From: an uncultured Pelagibacteraceae bacterium
Lineage (GTDB): Bacteria > Pseudomonadota > Alphaproteobacteria > Pelagibacterales > Pelagibacteraceae
Assembly (NCBI GenBank): GCA_902546145.1
Contig: CACCIT010000002.1
Span: 22,176 to 86,175, forward strand
Reading direction: 5' to 3'
DNA length: 64,000 nucleotides
Shown here: positions 18,055 through 32,892 of the stretch, one piece after another
Position numbering within the stretch: position 1 is the first letter of the stretch
Layout: every line of letters starts with the position of its first letter
Translations under genes and position numbers: made by a program
The notes under the pieces: generated by a model
Seen by the model: only the letters and a program-made list of their open reading frames with translations
Database searches by the model: none
What the model was told of the DNA's origin: nothing

Positions 18055-18756
18055 TTATTTTTTTTCTTCAGCAGGCTTATCTTCGCCTTCTTTTTTATCA
18101 CCCTCTGCTGCTGGCTTGTCTCCTTCGGCTGCTGCACCTTCTGCACCCGCTTCTCCCTCGGCAGCTTCAGCTTCGGCTGGTTTTTCTGGCTCTTTCATAA
18201 CAGTTGGAGCCGCAAGTGTTGCAATAACGAAATCCCTACCTTGAATAGTTGGTACAACTTCAGGATCTAGATTAATCGATGAAATTTTAAAACTTACTCC
18301 AATATCAATACCATCTAAATCAATTAAAAGATTGTCAGGTATTTTTTCACTTGGACATTTTAATTCAACTTTTCTTCTTACAATATTCAATACGCCACCT
18401 TTTTTTAATCCAGGTGATTTTTCATGATTAATAAATTTAACTGGAACCTCAATTCTAATTTTAAGACCAGGCACAACTCTTAAAAAATCAACATGTATAG
18501 GTTCGTCTGACAAGATGTGATATTTTACTTCTCTTGGAAGTACATTTTGTGGCTTACCATTTACATTTAATGTAAGAATTGTAGATAAAAAATTTGAGTC
18601 TTCTAACATCGACTTTAGCAGTTTCTTAGATATAGAAACTTTTTCATTTTGAGCTTCTCCGCCGTAAATTATAGCCGGAACTTCTCCATTATCTCTTAGT
18701 GAGTTAAGCTCACCTTTTGTTTTAGTATCTCTGATGTTAGCTTCTAAAGTATTCAT
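18055..18756 (-). CDS. rplY: 50S ribosomal protein L25 (Ctc form)
   Basis: A 5S rRNA-binding protein of the long L25/Ctc type. The N-terminal L25 domain runs to about residue 90 (KGELNSLRDNGEVPAIIYGG, PIHVDFLRV) and the C-terminal TL5-like domain to about residue 185. A tail of about 50 residues, rich in Ala, Glu, Gly and Lys (EPEKPAEAEAAEGEAGAEG), follows. It is more GC-rich than the surrounding DNA because of its amino-acid make-up. Acidic or low-complexity tails are common on alphaproteobacterial L25. It lies 45 bp downstream of prs. Confidence 0.94.
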   Translation of the reverse strand: MNTLEANIRDTKTKGELNSLRDNGEVPAIIYGGEAQNEKVSISKKLLKSMLEDSNFLSTILTLNVNGKPQNVLPREVKYHILSDEPIHVDFLRVVPGLKIRIEVPVKFINHEKSPGLKKGGVLNIVRRKVELKCPSEKIPDNLLIDLDGIDIGVSFKISSINLDPEVVPTIQGRDFVIATLAAPTVMKEPEKPAEAEAAEGEAGAEGAAAEGDKPAAEGDKKEGEDKPAEEKK

Positions 18757-18801
18757 AAAAACAAGGGTTTTTAGCTCAAGATCCTTAATAACACAAGGTA
18801 A

Positions 18802-19734
18802 TTATTTAAATAAATCAGATACAGAAGTAGAATTTGATATTCTTTTAATTGCTTCACCCATTAGCCCTGAAATAGATAAAACTTCAATGTTTTTTGCACC
18901 TTTTATTTTGTCACTATTATCAATTGTGTCTGTAATTACTAAATTTTTGATAACAGAATTTTTAATTTTTTTGACCGCTTCACCACTAAGAACGCCATGA
19001 GTAATATAAACGTAAACTTCTTTTGCACCTCTATCTTTTAAAGCTTTAGCTGCATTTACAATTGTTCCACCTGAGTCGATGATATCATCTACAATTATAC
19101 ACGTCTTACCTTTTACATCCCCAATTACATTCATAACCTGAGATTGTCCTGGCTTAGGTCTTCTTTTATCTACTATGGCTAGACCAACATTTAAAAGTTT
19201 TCCAAGAGATCTTGCTCTTTCAGTACCGCCCACATCTGGAGCAACACAAATCATATTTTTACTTTTAATTTTTTTCTTAACGTGTCTTGCAAAAATAGGA
19301 GTGGCAAACAAGTTATCTACAGGAATATCAAAAAATCCTTGAATTTGTCCTGCGTGCAAATCTACTGTTACAACACGATCGGCTCCTGCTTTTGTTATAA
19401 GGTTAGATACTAGTTTTGCTGAAATTGAAGTTCTTGGGACAACTTTTCTATCTTGTCTTGCATAGCCAAAATATGGAATTACAGCAGTTATATTTTTGGC
19501 AGATGATCTTTTTAAAGCATCTATACATAATAAAAGTTCCATTAAATTATCATTCGCTGGTGAAGAAACAGACTGAATAATAAAAATACTATTTCCTCTT
19601 ATGTTTTCATTAATCTCAACATAAATTTCACCATCAGAAAAATTTCTAATACTTGAATTGACTAATTTAGATTTTAAATATTTAGCAATATTCTTACTAA
19701 GAGGTTTATTGCTATTTCCTGATAATAATTTCAT
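18802..19734 (-). CDS. prs: Ribose-phosphate pyrophosphokinase
   Basis: Makes PRPP for nucleotide, histidine and NAD synthesis. Class I PRPP synthetase blocks are seen: [57 protein letters not shown], and the PRPP-binding loop [21 protein letters not shown] (about residues 210-231). Its 310 residues match the family. It lies at 8 bp from upstream pgeF and appears to be part of a long minus-strand run from lgt to ychF. Confidence 0.96.
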   Translation of the reverse strand: MKLLSGNSNKPLSKNIAKYLKSKLVNSSIRNFSDGEIYVEINENIRGNSIFIIQSVSSPANDNLMELLLCIDALKRSSAKNITAVIPYFGYARQDRKVVPRTSISAKLVSNLITKAGADRVVTVDLHAGQIQGFFDIPVDNLFATPIFARHVKKKIKSKNMICVAPDVGGTERARSLGKLLNVGLAIVDKRRPKPGQSQVMNVIGDVKGKTCIIVDDIIDSGGTIVNAAKALKDRGAKEVYVYITHGVLSGEAVKKIKNSVIKNLVITDTIDNSDKIKGAKNIEVLSISGLMGEAIKRISNSTSVSDLFK

Positions 19735-19742
19735 GAAAAAAC

Positions 19743-20501
19743 CTAATTAAGCATAATTATTGAAATATTTCTACCATAATCAGCATGATTTAAACTTTTT
19801 GATCTTCTTGCACTAAAAAATTTATTTTTAGCATCAAATGTATCAATATTAATTTTTTCTATTTTTTTCACACCAGATTTAAGAATTAATGATTTAACAT
19901 AACCAGATAAGTTAAAATATAACTTTTCTTTACTTATTTTAAAAAATTTATGATTAGTTTTGTCTTTTCTTATAAATTTTTGATAAAAGTCTTTTTGAAC
20001 TTCATAATTTTTAACTGATATTGATGGACCTATAACTGCTGTAATATTTTTTGTTTTAGACCCTCTCTTAACCATAAATTTAATCACTTTTGATATAATT
20101 CCCTTAAAGGCACCTTTCCATCCTGAATGAATTGCAGCTATCATTTTTCTCTGATTGTCAAAAATAAGTATTGGTACACAATCTGCAGTCAAAACCGCAA
20201 TAGGTAAATATACTTGGTCAGTAATAATTGCATCAGCCTTAGGTTTTATTTTTGATTTATATTTTTTGTCAATAAACACAAATTTATTACTATGAATTTG
20301 GTTAAGTAAAAAAATATTTTTTGATTTCTTGGAAATTTTATTTTTAACAATATTTAAATTTTTTTTTACATTTGCACTATTGTCACTTGAACCTGGGCCA
20401 CAATTTAAACTTTTATAAATATTTTTTGATACACCACCGATGCTATTAAAAAAACCATGTTTAATAGCTTTATATTGTGAAAGTTTTTTAGATTTAATCA
20501 A
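19743..20501 (-). CDS. pgeF: Laccase-domain purine nucleoside phosphorylase / PgeF
   Basis: Multicopper polyphenol oxidase-like (YfiH/DUF152) protein. Conserved elements are [51 protein letters not shown] (metal Cys) and [17 protein letters not shown] (metal His). Homologues are reported to act as purine nucleoside phosphorylases or as peptidoglycan-editing factors. Which role applies here cannot be told from sequence. The start overlaps the upstream midA-like gene by 8 bp; position next to lgt and midA is common in alphaproteobacteria. Confidence 0.9.
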   Translation of the reverse strand: MIKSKKLSQYKAIKHGFFNSIGGVSKNIYKSLNCGPGSSDNSANVKKNLNIVKNKISKKSKNIFLLNQIHSNKFVFIDKKYKSKIKPKADAIITDQVYLPIAVLTADCVPILIFDNQRKMIAAIHSGWKGAFKGIISKVIKFMVKRGSKTKNITAVIGPSISVKNYEVQKDFYQKFIRKDKTNHKFFKISKEKLYFNLSGYVKSLILKSGVKKIEKINIDTFDAKNKFFSARRSKSLNHADYGRNISIIMLN

Positions 20502-21543
20502 TTTGAAAACCTGTTTTAAATTTATTGTTTTTAACCTTTATCAACATTACTTTAAACAACTCTCCCATTTGTTTCTCATCAATTAAACGTCTAATTCTAT
20601 AAAATAGATCTGTTTTTTGTGAGAAGGCTATATCATTGCTTACAATCTCTGCTCTCTGCAAAATTCCCATAGTTGTTAAGAATTTTTTTTGATTAGTAAT
20701 TAGATGAGCTAGTTTTTCAAACTGATTAATATAATTGGCATATAAATTAAAATTTAAATTGTATGTAATATCAGAGTCTCCAATATCTTCTAATATGTTT
20801 GAAAATTTATGATCTTTTATTGCTTGAATAGTATTTTTTATTTTCTGATCTAAATATCCATAATCAATTATTAAAAGTCCTCCATTTCTGTTCTCAATTA
20901 TTTTACAAATTTTCTTTAGATACTTGAAAGCCTCTGGAGAGTATTCAATAATTTCTTGATCCTTGGATATTTCAAATTTAAGTTCTTGCTCTATTATTTT
21001 AATATCAACTTCTTTATAATTGAACTCAGCCTTTTTGTAAGTTTTTAAATTAACATACCTTTCAAGCCAATTATTCTCCTTTTTAAAAAATTGCTTTATT
21101 GGAAGTGCATCAAAAAATTCATTTGCAAGATAAATGCAAGGAAATGCGTTATCGATTTCAACTTCATTTACCCAGATTATTTTTTCAGAATTTAAATTTT
21201 TTTTTTGTTCATCAATTAAATATGAGCTTTTTTCATGAATCATTAAATTACAGGAGTTAAAACAATCTGGAAAATTCTTTAATGTTTCAGATACAACTTT
21301 CATCATCTCTCCATTACCAGCGCCTAGTTCAATTAAGTTAAATTTTTTAGGTGAACCGATGCTTTTCCAAAAAGTTATTACCCATATTGCAATTATTTCT
21401 GAAAATAGTCTTGTGATGTTGGGAGATGTAATAAAATCACCTTCCTTTCCAAAGGGATTTTTTTTCATATAATAACCATTTTCTTTATCGTAAAGAGCGT
21501 GATTTATAAATTGATCTAGAGGTAAATTAGTCGACTTGTTCAT
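20494..21543 (-). CDS. SAM-dependent methyltransferase, MidA/NDUFAF7 family
   Basis: A 349-residue DUF185 protein. Family blocks are YMKKNPFGKEGDFITSPNITRLFSEIIAIW, NLIELGAGNGEMMKV (SAM motif I, near residue 66), PCIYLANEFFDALPIKQF and GGLLIIDYGY. Mitochondrial homologues dimethylate an arginine of complex I subunit NDUFS2; the bacterial substrate is not established. It overlaps lgt by 17 bp upstream and pgeF by 8 bp downstream, so the trio is cotranscribed. Confidence 0.88.
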   Translation of the reverse strand: MNKSTNLPLDQFINHALYDKENGYYMKKNPFGKEGDFITSPNITRLFSEIIAIWVITFWKSIGSPKKFNLIELGAGNGEMMKVVSETLKNFPDCFNSCNLMIHEKSSYLIDEQKKNLNSEKIIWVNEVEIDNAFPCIYLANEFFDALPIKQFFKKENNWLERYVNLKTYKKAEFNYKEVDIKIIEQELKFEISKDQEIIEYSPEAFKYLKKICKIIENRNGGLLIIDYGYLDQKIKNTIQAIKDHKFSNILEDIGDSDITYNLNFNLYANYINQFEKLAHLITNQKKFLTTMGILQRAEIVSNDIAFSQKTDLFYRIRRLIDEKQMGELFKVMLIKVKNNKFKTGFQID

Positions 21544-22306
21544 TTTTTTTCAAAAAGAAAATAATTAATCCAATTATCAAAAAGATAAAACTTATTAACT
21601 GACCCATAGTTAAATTGAATATTAGGTGTCCCAATTGATCATCTGGAACTCTAAAAAATTCAACAATAAATCTAAAGATTGAATAGAAAATTAAAAATAA
21701 TCCAGAAATCAATCCAGTTTTTTCAAAATTTTCTCTATTTCTAAAATAAAGTAAAATTAAAAATAAAATTAAACCTTCTAATAATGCCTCATAAATTTGT
21801 GAGGGATGTCGTGGTTGATTATCTATTTGTATGAAAGTAACTGCCCAAGGTAAATTAGTTATAGTTCCATAAAGTTCAGAATTTATAAAATTTGCAATTC
21901 TTCCAAAAAATATTCCAATTGGTGCAACTAGAGCAACGACGTCTAAATATAAAAACGTATTTTGATTATTTTTTTTCGCAAATAAAGTAGTTGCGATAAC
22001 AATACCAATTACTCCTCCATGAAAAGACATGCCACCTTCCCATACTTTTAAAATATCTAATAGATTATTGATATAGAATTCAAAATTATAAAATAATACA
22101 TATCCAATTCTTCCACCCAAAATAATTCCGATGATTAAGTACGTTATATAATCATCAAAGTTTTTATTTATTTCAGAATTCTTTAAGAACAGTTTTTTTG
22201 CTATTAACCATCCAAATAAAATACCAACTATATAAGCTAGCGAATACCATCTAATTTCTAAAGAAAATATTTCTATTGCAACTGGGTCAAAATTATTGAT
22301 GAACAT
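21527..22306 (-). CDS. lgt: Prolipoprotein diacylglyceryl transferase
   Basis: Inner-membrane enzyme that adds diacylglycerol to the lipobox cysteine of prolipoproteins. It has about seven transmembrane helices. Signature blocks are IRWYSLAYIVGILFGW, GGRIGYVLFYN, WEGGMSFHGGVIG (catalytic His), GRIANFINSELYG (Lgt signature) and RHPSQIYEALLEG. Its 259 residues match the family. The secretin encoded at 55439 carries an LSAC lipobox and would be one client. Divergent ubiK starts 32 bp away. Confidence 0.96.
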   Translation of the reverse strand: MFINNFDPVAIEIFSLEIRWYSLAYIVGILFGWLIAKKLFLKNSEINKNFDDYITYLIIGIILGGRIGYVLFYNFEFYINNLLDILKVWEGGMSFHGGVIGIVIATTLFAKKNNQNTFLYLDVVALVAPIGIFFGRIANFINSELYGTITNLPWAVTFIQIDNQPRHPSQIYEALLEGLILFLILLYFRNRENFEKTGLISGLFLIFYSIFRFIVEFFRVPDDQLGHLIFNLTMGQLISFIFLIIGLIIFFLKKNEQVD

Positions 22307-22338
22307 TTTAAATTATATCTATATTGTATATCTCAAAT

Positions 22339-22590
22339 ATGAAAAATTCTAAATTTATAATTGATAAATTTGCAAAACTACTAGAGCAGGGATTAATAAC
22401 TTCAAAAGATTTATCATCTGAAATCTTAAATATATTTAAGTCAAAGAGAGATGAATTTGTTTTTAAAATGAAACTTACTAGCAAGGATGAATTTGAGATT
22501 CTTTCAAAGAGAGTAGAAAATTTAGAAAATAAAATTTCAAAATTAGAAACAAAAAAAAAGAAGAAAACTAGACCGGCAAAAAGATCTTAA
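22339..22590 (+). CDS. ubiK: UbiK-like accessory factor (BMFP domain)
   Basis: A short protein of 83 residues with an amphipathic N-terminal helix (FIIDKFAKLLEQGLITSKDLSSEI) and a C-terminal coiled coil (DEFEILSKRVENLENKISKLETK) ending in a basic tail. This is the layout of BMFP/YqiC proteins; UbiK helps aerobic ubiquinone biosynthesis in E. coli. I use ATG 22339; an upstream TTG at 22324 would add five residues. The last 23 bp overlap the 3' end of convergent envZ-like kinase gene. Confidence 0.8.
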   Translation: MKNSKFIIDKFAKLLEQGLITSKDLSSEILNIFKSKRDEFVFKMKLTSKDEFEILSKRVENLENKISKLETKKKKKTRPAKRS

Positions 22591-23896
22591 CTCTTAGCCC
22601 ATTAAATTTTGATTTTTCCAGCATAATGTTACCACCATGGGATTTGATAATATCAGAAGCAATTGACAGTCCTAGACCAACACTAGATTTTGAATCATTT
22701 CTCCCTTTGTCCATCTTATAAAAAGGTTTAAATACGTTTTCATGTTCTTTTTTAGGTATCCCTGGACCGTCATCATCGATAATTATAAATAGGTTTGTAT
22801 TTTTTTTGGTTAGGCTTATTTCAACTTTGTTTGCATATTTTAATCCGTTATCAATCAAGTTATTTAAAGATCTATTGATAAGGTTCTTTCTGCCATTAAT
22901 GTAAATTCTAGGAATTAAATTATGAGAAATGTTTTTATTATTATATTTTTTTATAATTTCCTCTATTAGTTCTGAAAGATTAAACATTTCGTCTTTTTCA
23001 ACATATGACGAGCTTGTAAATTGTAGGTATTCATTAAGCATTTTTTCCATTTCGTTGATATCATCTGTTAACTTATCAACTGCATCTTTATCTTTAAGAA
23101 AAGCTAATTGTAGCTTCATTCTTGTTAAAGGAGTTCTTAAATCATGACTAATGCCTGATAACATTTCAGTTCTCTGATTAAGATGTCTTTCAATTCTCTT
23201 TCTCATTTTGTCAAATTCATGACCTGCTTGACGTATCTCAAGTGCTCCTGAGGGTTTAAATTCTTCTATGTCTTCTCCTTTTCCAAATCTCTCAGCAGCG
23301 CGAGCTAAATTTGTAATTGGTCTCGTTTGGTTTTTTAAAAATATTAGTGAAATAATAACCATTATAATTGCAGGAACTGTAATCCATAGTGCAAATATTC
23401 TTGCAGAGGTACTAGTGACTCGATCTTTTGGAACTAAAAATTTAAAATATCCATCTTCATACTTTATTCTTAAATCAACTAGTTCTTTATAGTTTGTAGT
23501 ATTAAACCAGAAGATCTCTGGAGAAAATTTAGATTTCAATTCTCTTCTTAAAGTTCGATCAATTGGACTAAACCATCTTTCTTTATTTTGATCACTTAAT
23601 TTTTCATCAACTACTAATTCAATATTTAAATCTAGAAATAATGAAAATAAATTTGTCACTTCTTGTTTATCATTTTCCTCATTTTGATAAGCTTCTATAA
23701 AAGCACTAATTTCATTTACCAGAGTTCTGGTCATACCTTTATTAGTTTTAATCCACAAACTATCAAAGAAAACAATGGTGATTATCAATTGGATAGTAAT
23801 TACAGGGACCGCAACAATTAAGAGTGCTCTATAAAATAATCTTTTTGGTAAAACTTTTTTAAAAAAATTACTCAATCCAGAGAACATATCCTGCAC
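22568..23896 (-). CDS. EnvZ-like sensor histidine kinase
   Basis: A 442-residue membrane histidine kinase. TM1 (FYRALLIVAVPVITIQLIITIVFF) and TM2 (about residues 168-190, FALWITVPAIIMVIISLIFL) flank a periplasmic region of about 125 residues. A HAMP domain (NQTRPITNLARAAERFGKGEDIEEF) leads to the H box SGISHDLRTPLTRMKLQLAFL. The ATPase has N box INRSLNNLIDNGLKYA, G1 IDDDGPGIP, and G2 SVGLGLSIASDII. It overlaps its cognate regulator gene by 29 bp, making a classical pair. The signal is unknown; the EnvZ label reflects domain similarity. Confidence 0.9.
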   Translation of the reverse strand: MQDMFSGLSNFFKKVLPKRLFYRALLIVAVPVITIQLIITIVFFDSLWIKTNKGMTRTLVNEISAFIEAYQNEENDKQEVTNLFSLFLDLNIELVVDEKLSDQNKERWFSPIDRTLRRELKSKFSPEIFWFNTTNYKELVDLRIKYEDGYFKFLVPKDRVTSTSARIFALWITVPAIIMVIISLIFLKNQTRPITNLARAAERFGKGEDIEEFKPSGALEIRQAGHEFDKMRKRIERHLNQRTEMLSGISHDLRTPLTRMKLQLAFLKDKDAVDKLTDDINEMEKMLNEYLQFTSSSYVEKDEMFNLSELIEEIIKKYNNKNISHNLIPRIYINGRKNLINRSLNNLIDNGLKYANKVEISLTKKNTNLFIIIDDDGPGIPKKEHENVFKPFYKMDKGRNDSKSSVGLGLSIASDIIKSHGGNIMLEKSKFNGLRVKIFLPV

Positions 23897-24545
23897 CTCT
23901 AATTGTTTGCAAAAACTTAGGACTTTTTTGGTCTATTTCAATTTTTTTTCTCAATCTAGTAATAATAACATCAATGGATCTTTCTTTATCAAGATTAATC
24001 AATTTTCCTATGTCTTCTCTCGAAAATGTTTTTCCAGGACTATTAATCATTTTTTCTAAAATTGTCTTTTCAGTATTATTAATTTTAAATTCTTTTTGAT
24101 CTCTAATAATTAAAAGTTTATTTAAGTCGATTTTGACATTTTCAAATTCAATAATTCTTTTTTGCTCAGTTTTTTTTGTTTTATCTAAAATGTTTTTAAT
24201 TCTTAGAATTAATTCTTTAGGTTCAAATGGTTTGGGCAAATAATCATCCGCACCTACTTCAAGACCCTCTATTCTTTCCTTGGCTTCTCCTTTTGCTGTA
24301 AGAAGTATAATTGGAGTATCTAGATTTTTTTTATTTTCTTCTATAAATTCTAATCCATTTTTTCCAGGCATCATTATATCGAGCACAATTAGGTCAAACT
24401 TTATTATTTTTATTTTGTCAGAAGCATCTTCAGCACTGTCAGCTGTGGTTACTAAATAATTATTTTCGTTTAAAAATTTTTTTACCAATGATCTAATTCC
24501 ATCATCGTCATCAACTACTAAAATATGAGCAAAAAAATTATCCAT
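23868..24545 (-). CDS. OmpR/PetR-like response regulator
   Basis: A 225-residue OmpR-class regulator. The receiver domain has acidic pocket VVDDDDGIRS, phosphoacceptor Asp in DLIVLDIMMPGKNG, Thr/Ala in PIILLTAKGEA and Lys in DYLPKPFEPKEL. The winged helix has SREDIGKLINLDKERSIDVIITRLRKKIE and IRGAGYVLW. It overlaps the marR gene by 8 bp upstream and the kinase gene by 29 bp downstream. A MarR-OmpR pair near petABC recalls PetP-PetR of Rhodobacter capsulatus. Orthology is likely but not proven here. Confidence 0.9.
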   Translation of the reverse strand: MDNFFAHILVVDDDDGIRSLVKKFLNENNYLVTTADSAEDASDKIKIIKFDLIVLDIMMPGKNGLEFIEENKKNLDTPIILLTAKGEAKERIEGLEVGADDYLPKPFEPKELILRIKNILDKTKKTEQKRIIEFENVKIDLNKLLIIRDQKEFKINNTEKTILEKMINSPGKTFSREDIGKLINLDKERSIDVIITRLRKKIEIDQKSPKFLQTIRGAGYVLWIE

Positions 24546-24975
24546 TAATTATTTTATTTAATACATTGTCAAAATTAACAACTTCTTCTGAAGTTGAATT
24601 TAAAAGAGCAGAATAAATTCTTTTTTTTTGTAAATTAAAAATTTCTTCAAATATTTTCTTTCCTTTTTCGTTTAAAAACACATGTTTAACCCTTGTATCC
24701 TGATCATTTTTCTTAAATATGACGATATCTAACTTTATTAAATCTTTTAAAACTCTGTTGAGGCTCTGCTTAGTTACTTTTAATTTTTTTAGAAGATCTG
24801 AAATAGAGATACCTTCATAAGATGAAATTAGGTGAATAACCTTATGGTGGGCTACCCCAATTGAATATTTATCTAAAATTTTTTTAGAGTCAGAAAATGT
24901 CTCTCTGTAACTAACAAATAATTTTTCAATTAAACCCTTAAGTTGATCGTCTTTAAGATATAAAAGTTCTTTCAT
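24538..24975 (-). CDS. MarR-family regulator (PetP-like)
   Basis: A 145-residue winged-helix protein from ATG 24975. The DNA-binding part is KVIHLISSYEGISISDLLKKLKVTKQSLNRVLKDLIKLDIV, followed by a wing KKNDQDTRVKHVFLNEKG. A longer frame to 25023 would run through the ilvE promoter and is rejected. It leads a marR-ompR-envZ operon with overlapping genes. PetP of Rhodobacter, a MarR protein next to PetR, is the nearest precedent. Effector and targets are unknown. Confidence 0.82.
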   Translation of the reverse strand: MKELLYLKDDQLKGLIEKLFVSYRETFSDSKKILDKYSIGVAHHKVIHLISSYEGISISDLLKKLKVTKQSLNRVLKDLIKLDIVIFKKNDQDTRVKHVFLNEKGKKIFEEIFNLQKKRIYSALLNSTSEEVVNFDNVLNKIING

Positions 24976-24990
24976 AATGGGTAAGTTATA

Positions 24991-25019
24991 TTGACATATC
25001 AAAGATACAAAGATATTTT
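24991..25019 (+). promoter_or_regulatory. Putative sigma-70 promoter of ilvE
   Basis: A consensus TTGACA (24991-24996), a 17 bp spacer and TATTTT (25014-25019) lie 29 bp before the ilvE ATG, in the 72 bp gap from marR. It was assigned by eye. It is useful as contrast to the pilus-island promoters, which lack a recognisable -35. Confidence 0.5.
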
Positions 25020-25047
25020 TCACAGATATTTTAAAATATTTTCACTA

Positions 25048-25929
25048 ATGATACCGTACGATAAAAGATCTGGAAAAATTTGGTACAACGATGAACTTGT
25101 TGATTGGGGAGATGTAAAACTCCATGTGTTAAGTCATGGTTTGCATTATGCGAGTTGTGTATTTGAAGGTGAAAGAGTTTATGATGGCTCTATTTTTAAA
25201 TTAGAGGAACATACATCTAGATTTTTTCATTCTGCTAGAAGAATGGGATTTGAAATTCCTTATACTGAAGAGCAAATAAATACTGCTTCAAATAAAATAA
25301 TTGCAACTCAGAATGTAGAAAACGGATATGTAAGGCCAGTAGCTTGGAGAGGCACTGAAATGATGGCTATATCAGCACAACAAACAAAAATTCATGTTGC
25401 GATTGCAACTTGGGAGTGGGGATCTTACTTTGATCCAAAACTAAAAGTTGAAGGAATTAAATTAAATATTTCAAACTGGAGAAGACCAGCTCCTAATACT
25501 ATACCTTGGGACACTAAAGCATCAGGTTTGTATATGATTTGCACATTATCAAAACATGAAGCTGAAAAACAAGGTTACACTGATTCTTTAATGTTGGATC
25601 ACGAAGGAAATATTGCTGAAGCAACAGGGGCCAATGTATTTTTTAAAGATAAAAATGGAGAAATTCACACACCAATTCCAGATTCATTCTTAGATGGAAT
25701 TACGAGAAGAACTGTAATTGGAATTGCAAAATCAAAAAATATAAAAGTACATGAAAGAAAAATTAGTCCAACAGAACTTCCTAACTTTGTAGGATGCTTT
25801 TTAACAGGAACTGCTGCTGAAGTTACACCTGTATCTTGTATTGCAGAAAATCAATTCAAAGTTTGTGATACCATCATCGATCTTAATGAAAGCTATCAAG
25901 CGCTGGTGAGAAAGAAAAAAGCAGCTTAA
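25048..25929 (+). CDS. ilvE: Branched-chain amino acid aminotransferase
   Basis: PLP fold-type IV transaminase for Leu, Ile and Val. It begins MIPYDKRSGKIWYNDELVDWGD. Family blocks are VKLHVLSHGLHYASCVFEGERVYDG, VRPVAWRGTE, the PLP lysine in IPWDTKASGLYM, and EATGANVFFK. The C-terminal FLTGTAAEVTPV completes the site. I start at ATG 25048; an earlier frame from 24991 lies in the promoter. The protein is 293 residues. The stop overlaps convergent pgsA by 4 bp. Confidence 0.95.
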   Translation: MIPYDKRSGKIWYNDELVDWGDVKLHVLSHGLHYASCVFEGERVYDGSIFKLEEHTSRFFHSARRMGFEIPYTEEQINTASNKIIATQNVENGYVRPVAWRGTEMMAISAQQTKIHVAIATWEWGSYFDPKLKVEGIKLNISNWRRPAPNTIPWDTKASGLYMICTLSKHEAEKQGYTDSLMLDHEGNIAEATGANVFFKDKNGEIHTPIPDSFLDGITRRTVIGIAKSKNIKVHERKISPTELPNFVGCFLTGTAAEVTPVSCIAENQFKVCDTIIDLNESYQALVRKKKAA

Positions 25930-26510
25930 TTTTTGTTATCTTCTGATATTGCGTGATCAATACCCTTTCGCAAATAATCATAACCTGTAAATAAAGTAAG
26001 CGCAGCTGACAACCATAAAAGAATAATCCCAATAGTTTGAGCATTATAATTTTCAAAGTTGATTATTTTGTTTCCAGTATCTCCTGAAAGCAGAAGACCA
26101 ATAGCAACCATTTGTAAAACTGTTTTGAGTTTAGCAAGATTTGAAACTGGAAGTTTAATCTGACCTTTTGCTAAAAATTCCCGTAATCCAGAAATTAAAA
26201 TTTCTCTAGTTAAAATTATTATAGCTGCAATAACCTCATAATTTCTGATTGTTCCATCCATCACCAGTAAAATTAGAGCTGTAGCGACTATAATTTTATC
26301 TGCAATTGGATCTAATAGTTCCCCCAATTTAGACTCTTGTCCTAACATTCTAGCTAACATGCCATCTAAAAAATCTGTAAATGAGGCAATTATAAATAAA
26401 ATTAAAGCAGTTAAATCACCATAAAAACCTGGAAGATAAAATGCTAAAACAAAGAAGGGTACAATTATTATTCTCCCTATTGTCAGAATATTTGGAATTT
26501 TTTTTATCAT
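25926..26510 (-). CDS. pgsA: CDP-diacylglycerol-glycerol-3-phosphate phosphatidyltransferase
   Basis: Inner-membrane enzyme making phosphatidylglycerol phosphate. The CDP-alcohol phosphotransferase signature is complete: DFLDGMLARMLGQESKLGELLDP, with the final Asp in DPIADK. Several hydrophobic helices flank it (IIIVPFFVLAFYLPGF, IIVATALILLVMDG, IGIILLWLSAALTLFTGY). Its 194 residues match PgsA. It lies 2 bp after uvrC, a gene order often seen in proteobacteria. Confidence 0.93.
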   Translation of the reverse strand: MIKKIPNILTIGRIIIVPFFVLAFYLPGFYGDLTALILFIIASFTDFLDGMLARMLGQESKLGELLDPIADKIIVATALILLVMDGTIRNYEVIAAIIILTREILISGLREFLAKGQIKLPVSNLAKLKTVLQMVAIGLLLSGDTGNKIINFENYNAQTIGIILLWLSAALTLFTGYDYLRKGIDHAISEDNKN

Positions 26511-26512
26511 AA

Positions 26513-28334
<1,822 letters not shown>

Positions 28335-28348
<14 letters not shown>

Positions 28349-28760
28349 GACTTCTTTTTTTGGTAATTTGAATACCAACAGATGAACATTGCTTAAGAAT
28401 TTCTAATTTCTCAATTTTCAACATTATTTTAGCAATTCTTTGATCTTTGAATAATTCATCAAATACAGCTTCAGCTAATGTTTCAAGAAAGTTGTAATGT
28501 TTTTTTTTAACGAGTTTTGTGATCAATTTTACAATTGTTCCATAATTAACAATCGATTTTATATCTTTATCACTTGATGGCTTTTTATCCTCGTAATCAA
28601 TTTCTAGGCTAAATTTAACCTTTTGAGGCTTTTTCTTTTCAAAGTCATAATAGCCAAGTTTTAAATTTAAAATTAGTTCATTAATTAGAATTTTTTTTTC
28701 GTAATTAAAAAGACTTTTGTTTTTATTTATTCTTACAATCTTAAAATTGCTTCTTTTCAT
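28335..28760 (-). CDS. folB: Dihydroneopterin aldolase family protein
   Basis: A 141-residue FolB-like protein of folate synthesis, splitting dihydroneopterin into hydroxymethyl-dihydropterin and glycolaldehyde. Visible features are [62 protein letters not shown] and the C-terminal [11 protein letters not shown]. The FLETLAE block corresponds to the conserved LiE-LA segment of FolB. It overlaps the upstream SDR gene by 4 bp and uvrC by 14 bp. Pairing with a pteridine-reductase-like SDR supports the pterin role. Confidence 0.8.
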
Positions 28761-29490
28761 TCTTTGCCCATTATATCTGGTGTTTGCCAGTTTAAATTCT
28801 GCCCACTATCTATTGCTAAAACTTGTCCTGTAATAGATATATTTTTTATAAAAAAGTCAACAGCATTACATATTTGCTCAACATCTACTTGTCTTTTCAG
28901 AGGAGTTGCTAGGTATTGTTTTCTAAAATGTTTTTCAGATTGTCTTTGATTTTTAATAGTTGGCCCAGGTGCAATGCCGTTTACTCTAATTTTTGGAGCT
29001 AAACTCATAGCACTAGTTTTAGTCAAAGTATAAAGTCCAGTTTTACTAATAGTATAGGAAAAAAAATATGGAGTTAGTTTGAAAACTCTTTGATCAATAA
29101 TATTAATTATATTGTTATTTGTTCCTTTAACATTTTTTGCAAATTCTTTTGATAATAATGCAGGTGTTCTTAAATTTGTTCTTAAATGTTGCCCCCAACT
29201 ATCTGTTGTAAAATTTTCTAATTTATCATTTTCAAATAAAGAAGCGTTATTAATTAGACAATCAAAATATTTAAGTTTTGATTTTGCATATTTTACAATT
29301 TTATTTACATCATTTTCTTTACTTAAATCACCTTTAACCAAGTAAACTTTGGTGCCATTATTTGATAGTTCTTTTTTTAACTTCTCAGCTTTTGATTTTG
29401 ATTTATTAAAATGAATTAAAATTTCTTTTTTAGGACCAGATAATTTTTTTGTAATTGCAGCACCTATTCTAGTTGCCCCACCTGTAATAA

Positions 29491-29509
<19 letters not shown>
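28757..29509 (-). CDS. Short-chain dehydrogenase, pteridine-reductase-like
   Basis: A 250-residue SDR. The NADP motif is [15 protein letters not shown] (residues 10-24), NNAS is present in [10 protein letters not shown], and the catalytic YxxxK is in [11 protein letters not shown] near residue 152. The C-terminus [15 protein letters not shown] and [14 protein letters not shown] is typical of the family. Because it abuts folB with a 4 bp overlap, a FolM-like dihydrobiopterin/dihydrofolate reductase role is the best guess. A fatty-acid or sugar SDR cannot be excluded. It overlaps uvrB by 19 bp. Confidence 0.8.
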
Positions 29510-32889
<3,380 letters not shown>

Positions 32890-32892
32890 GAA

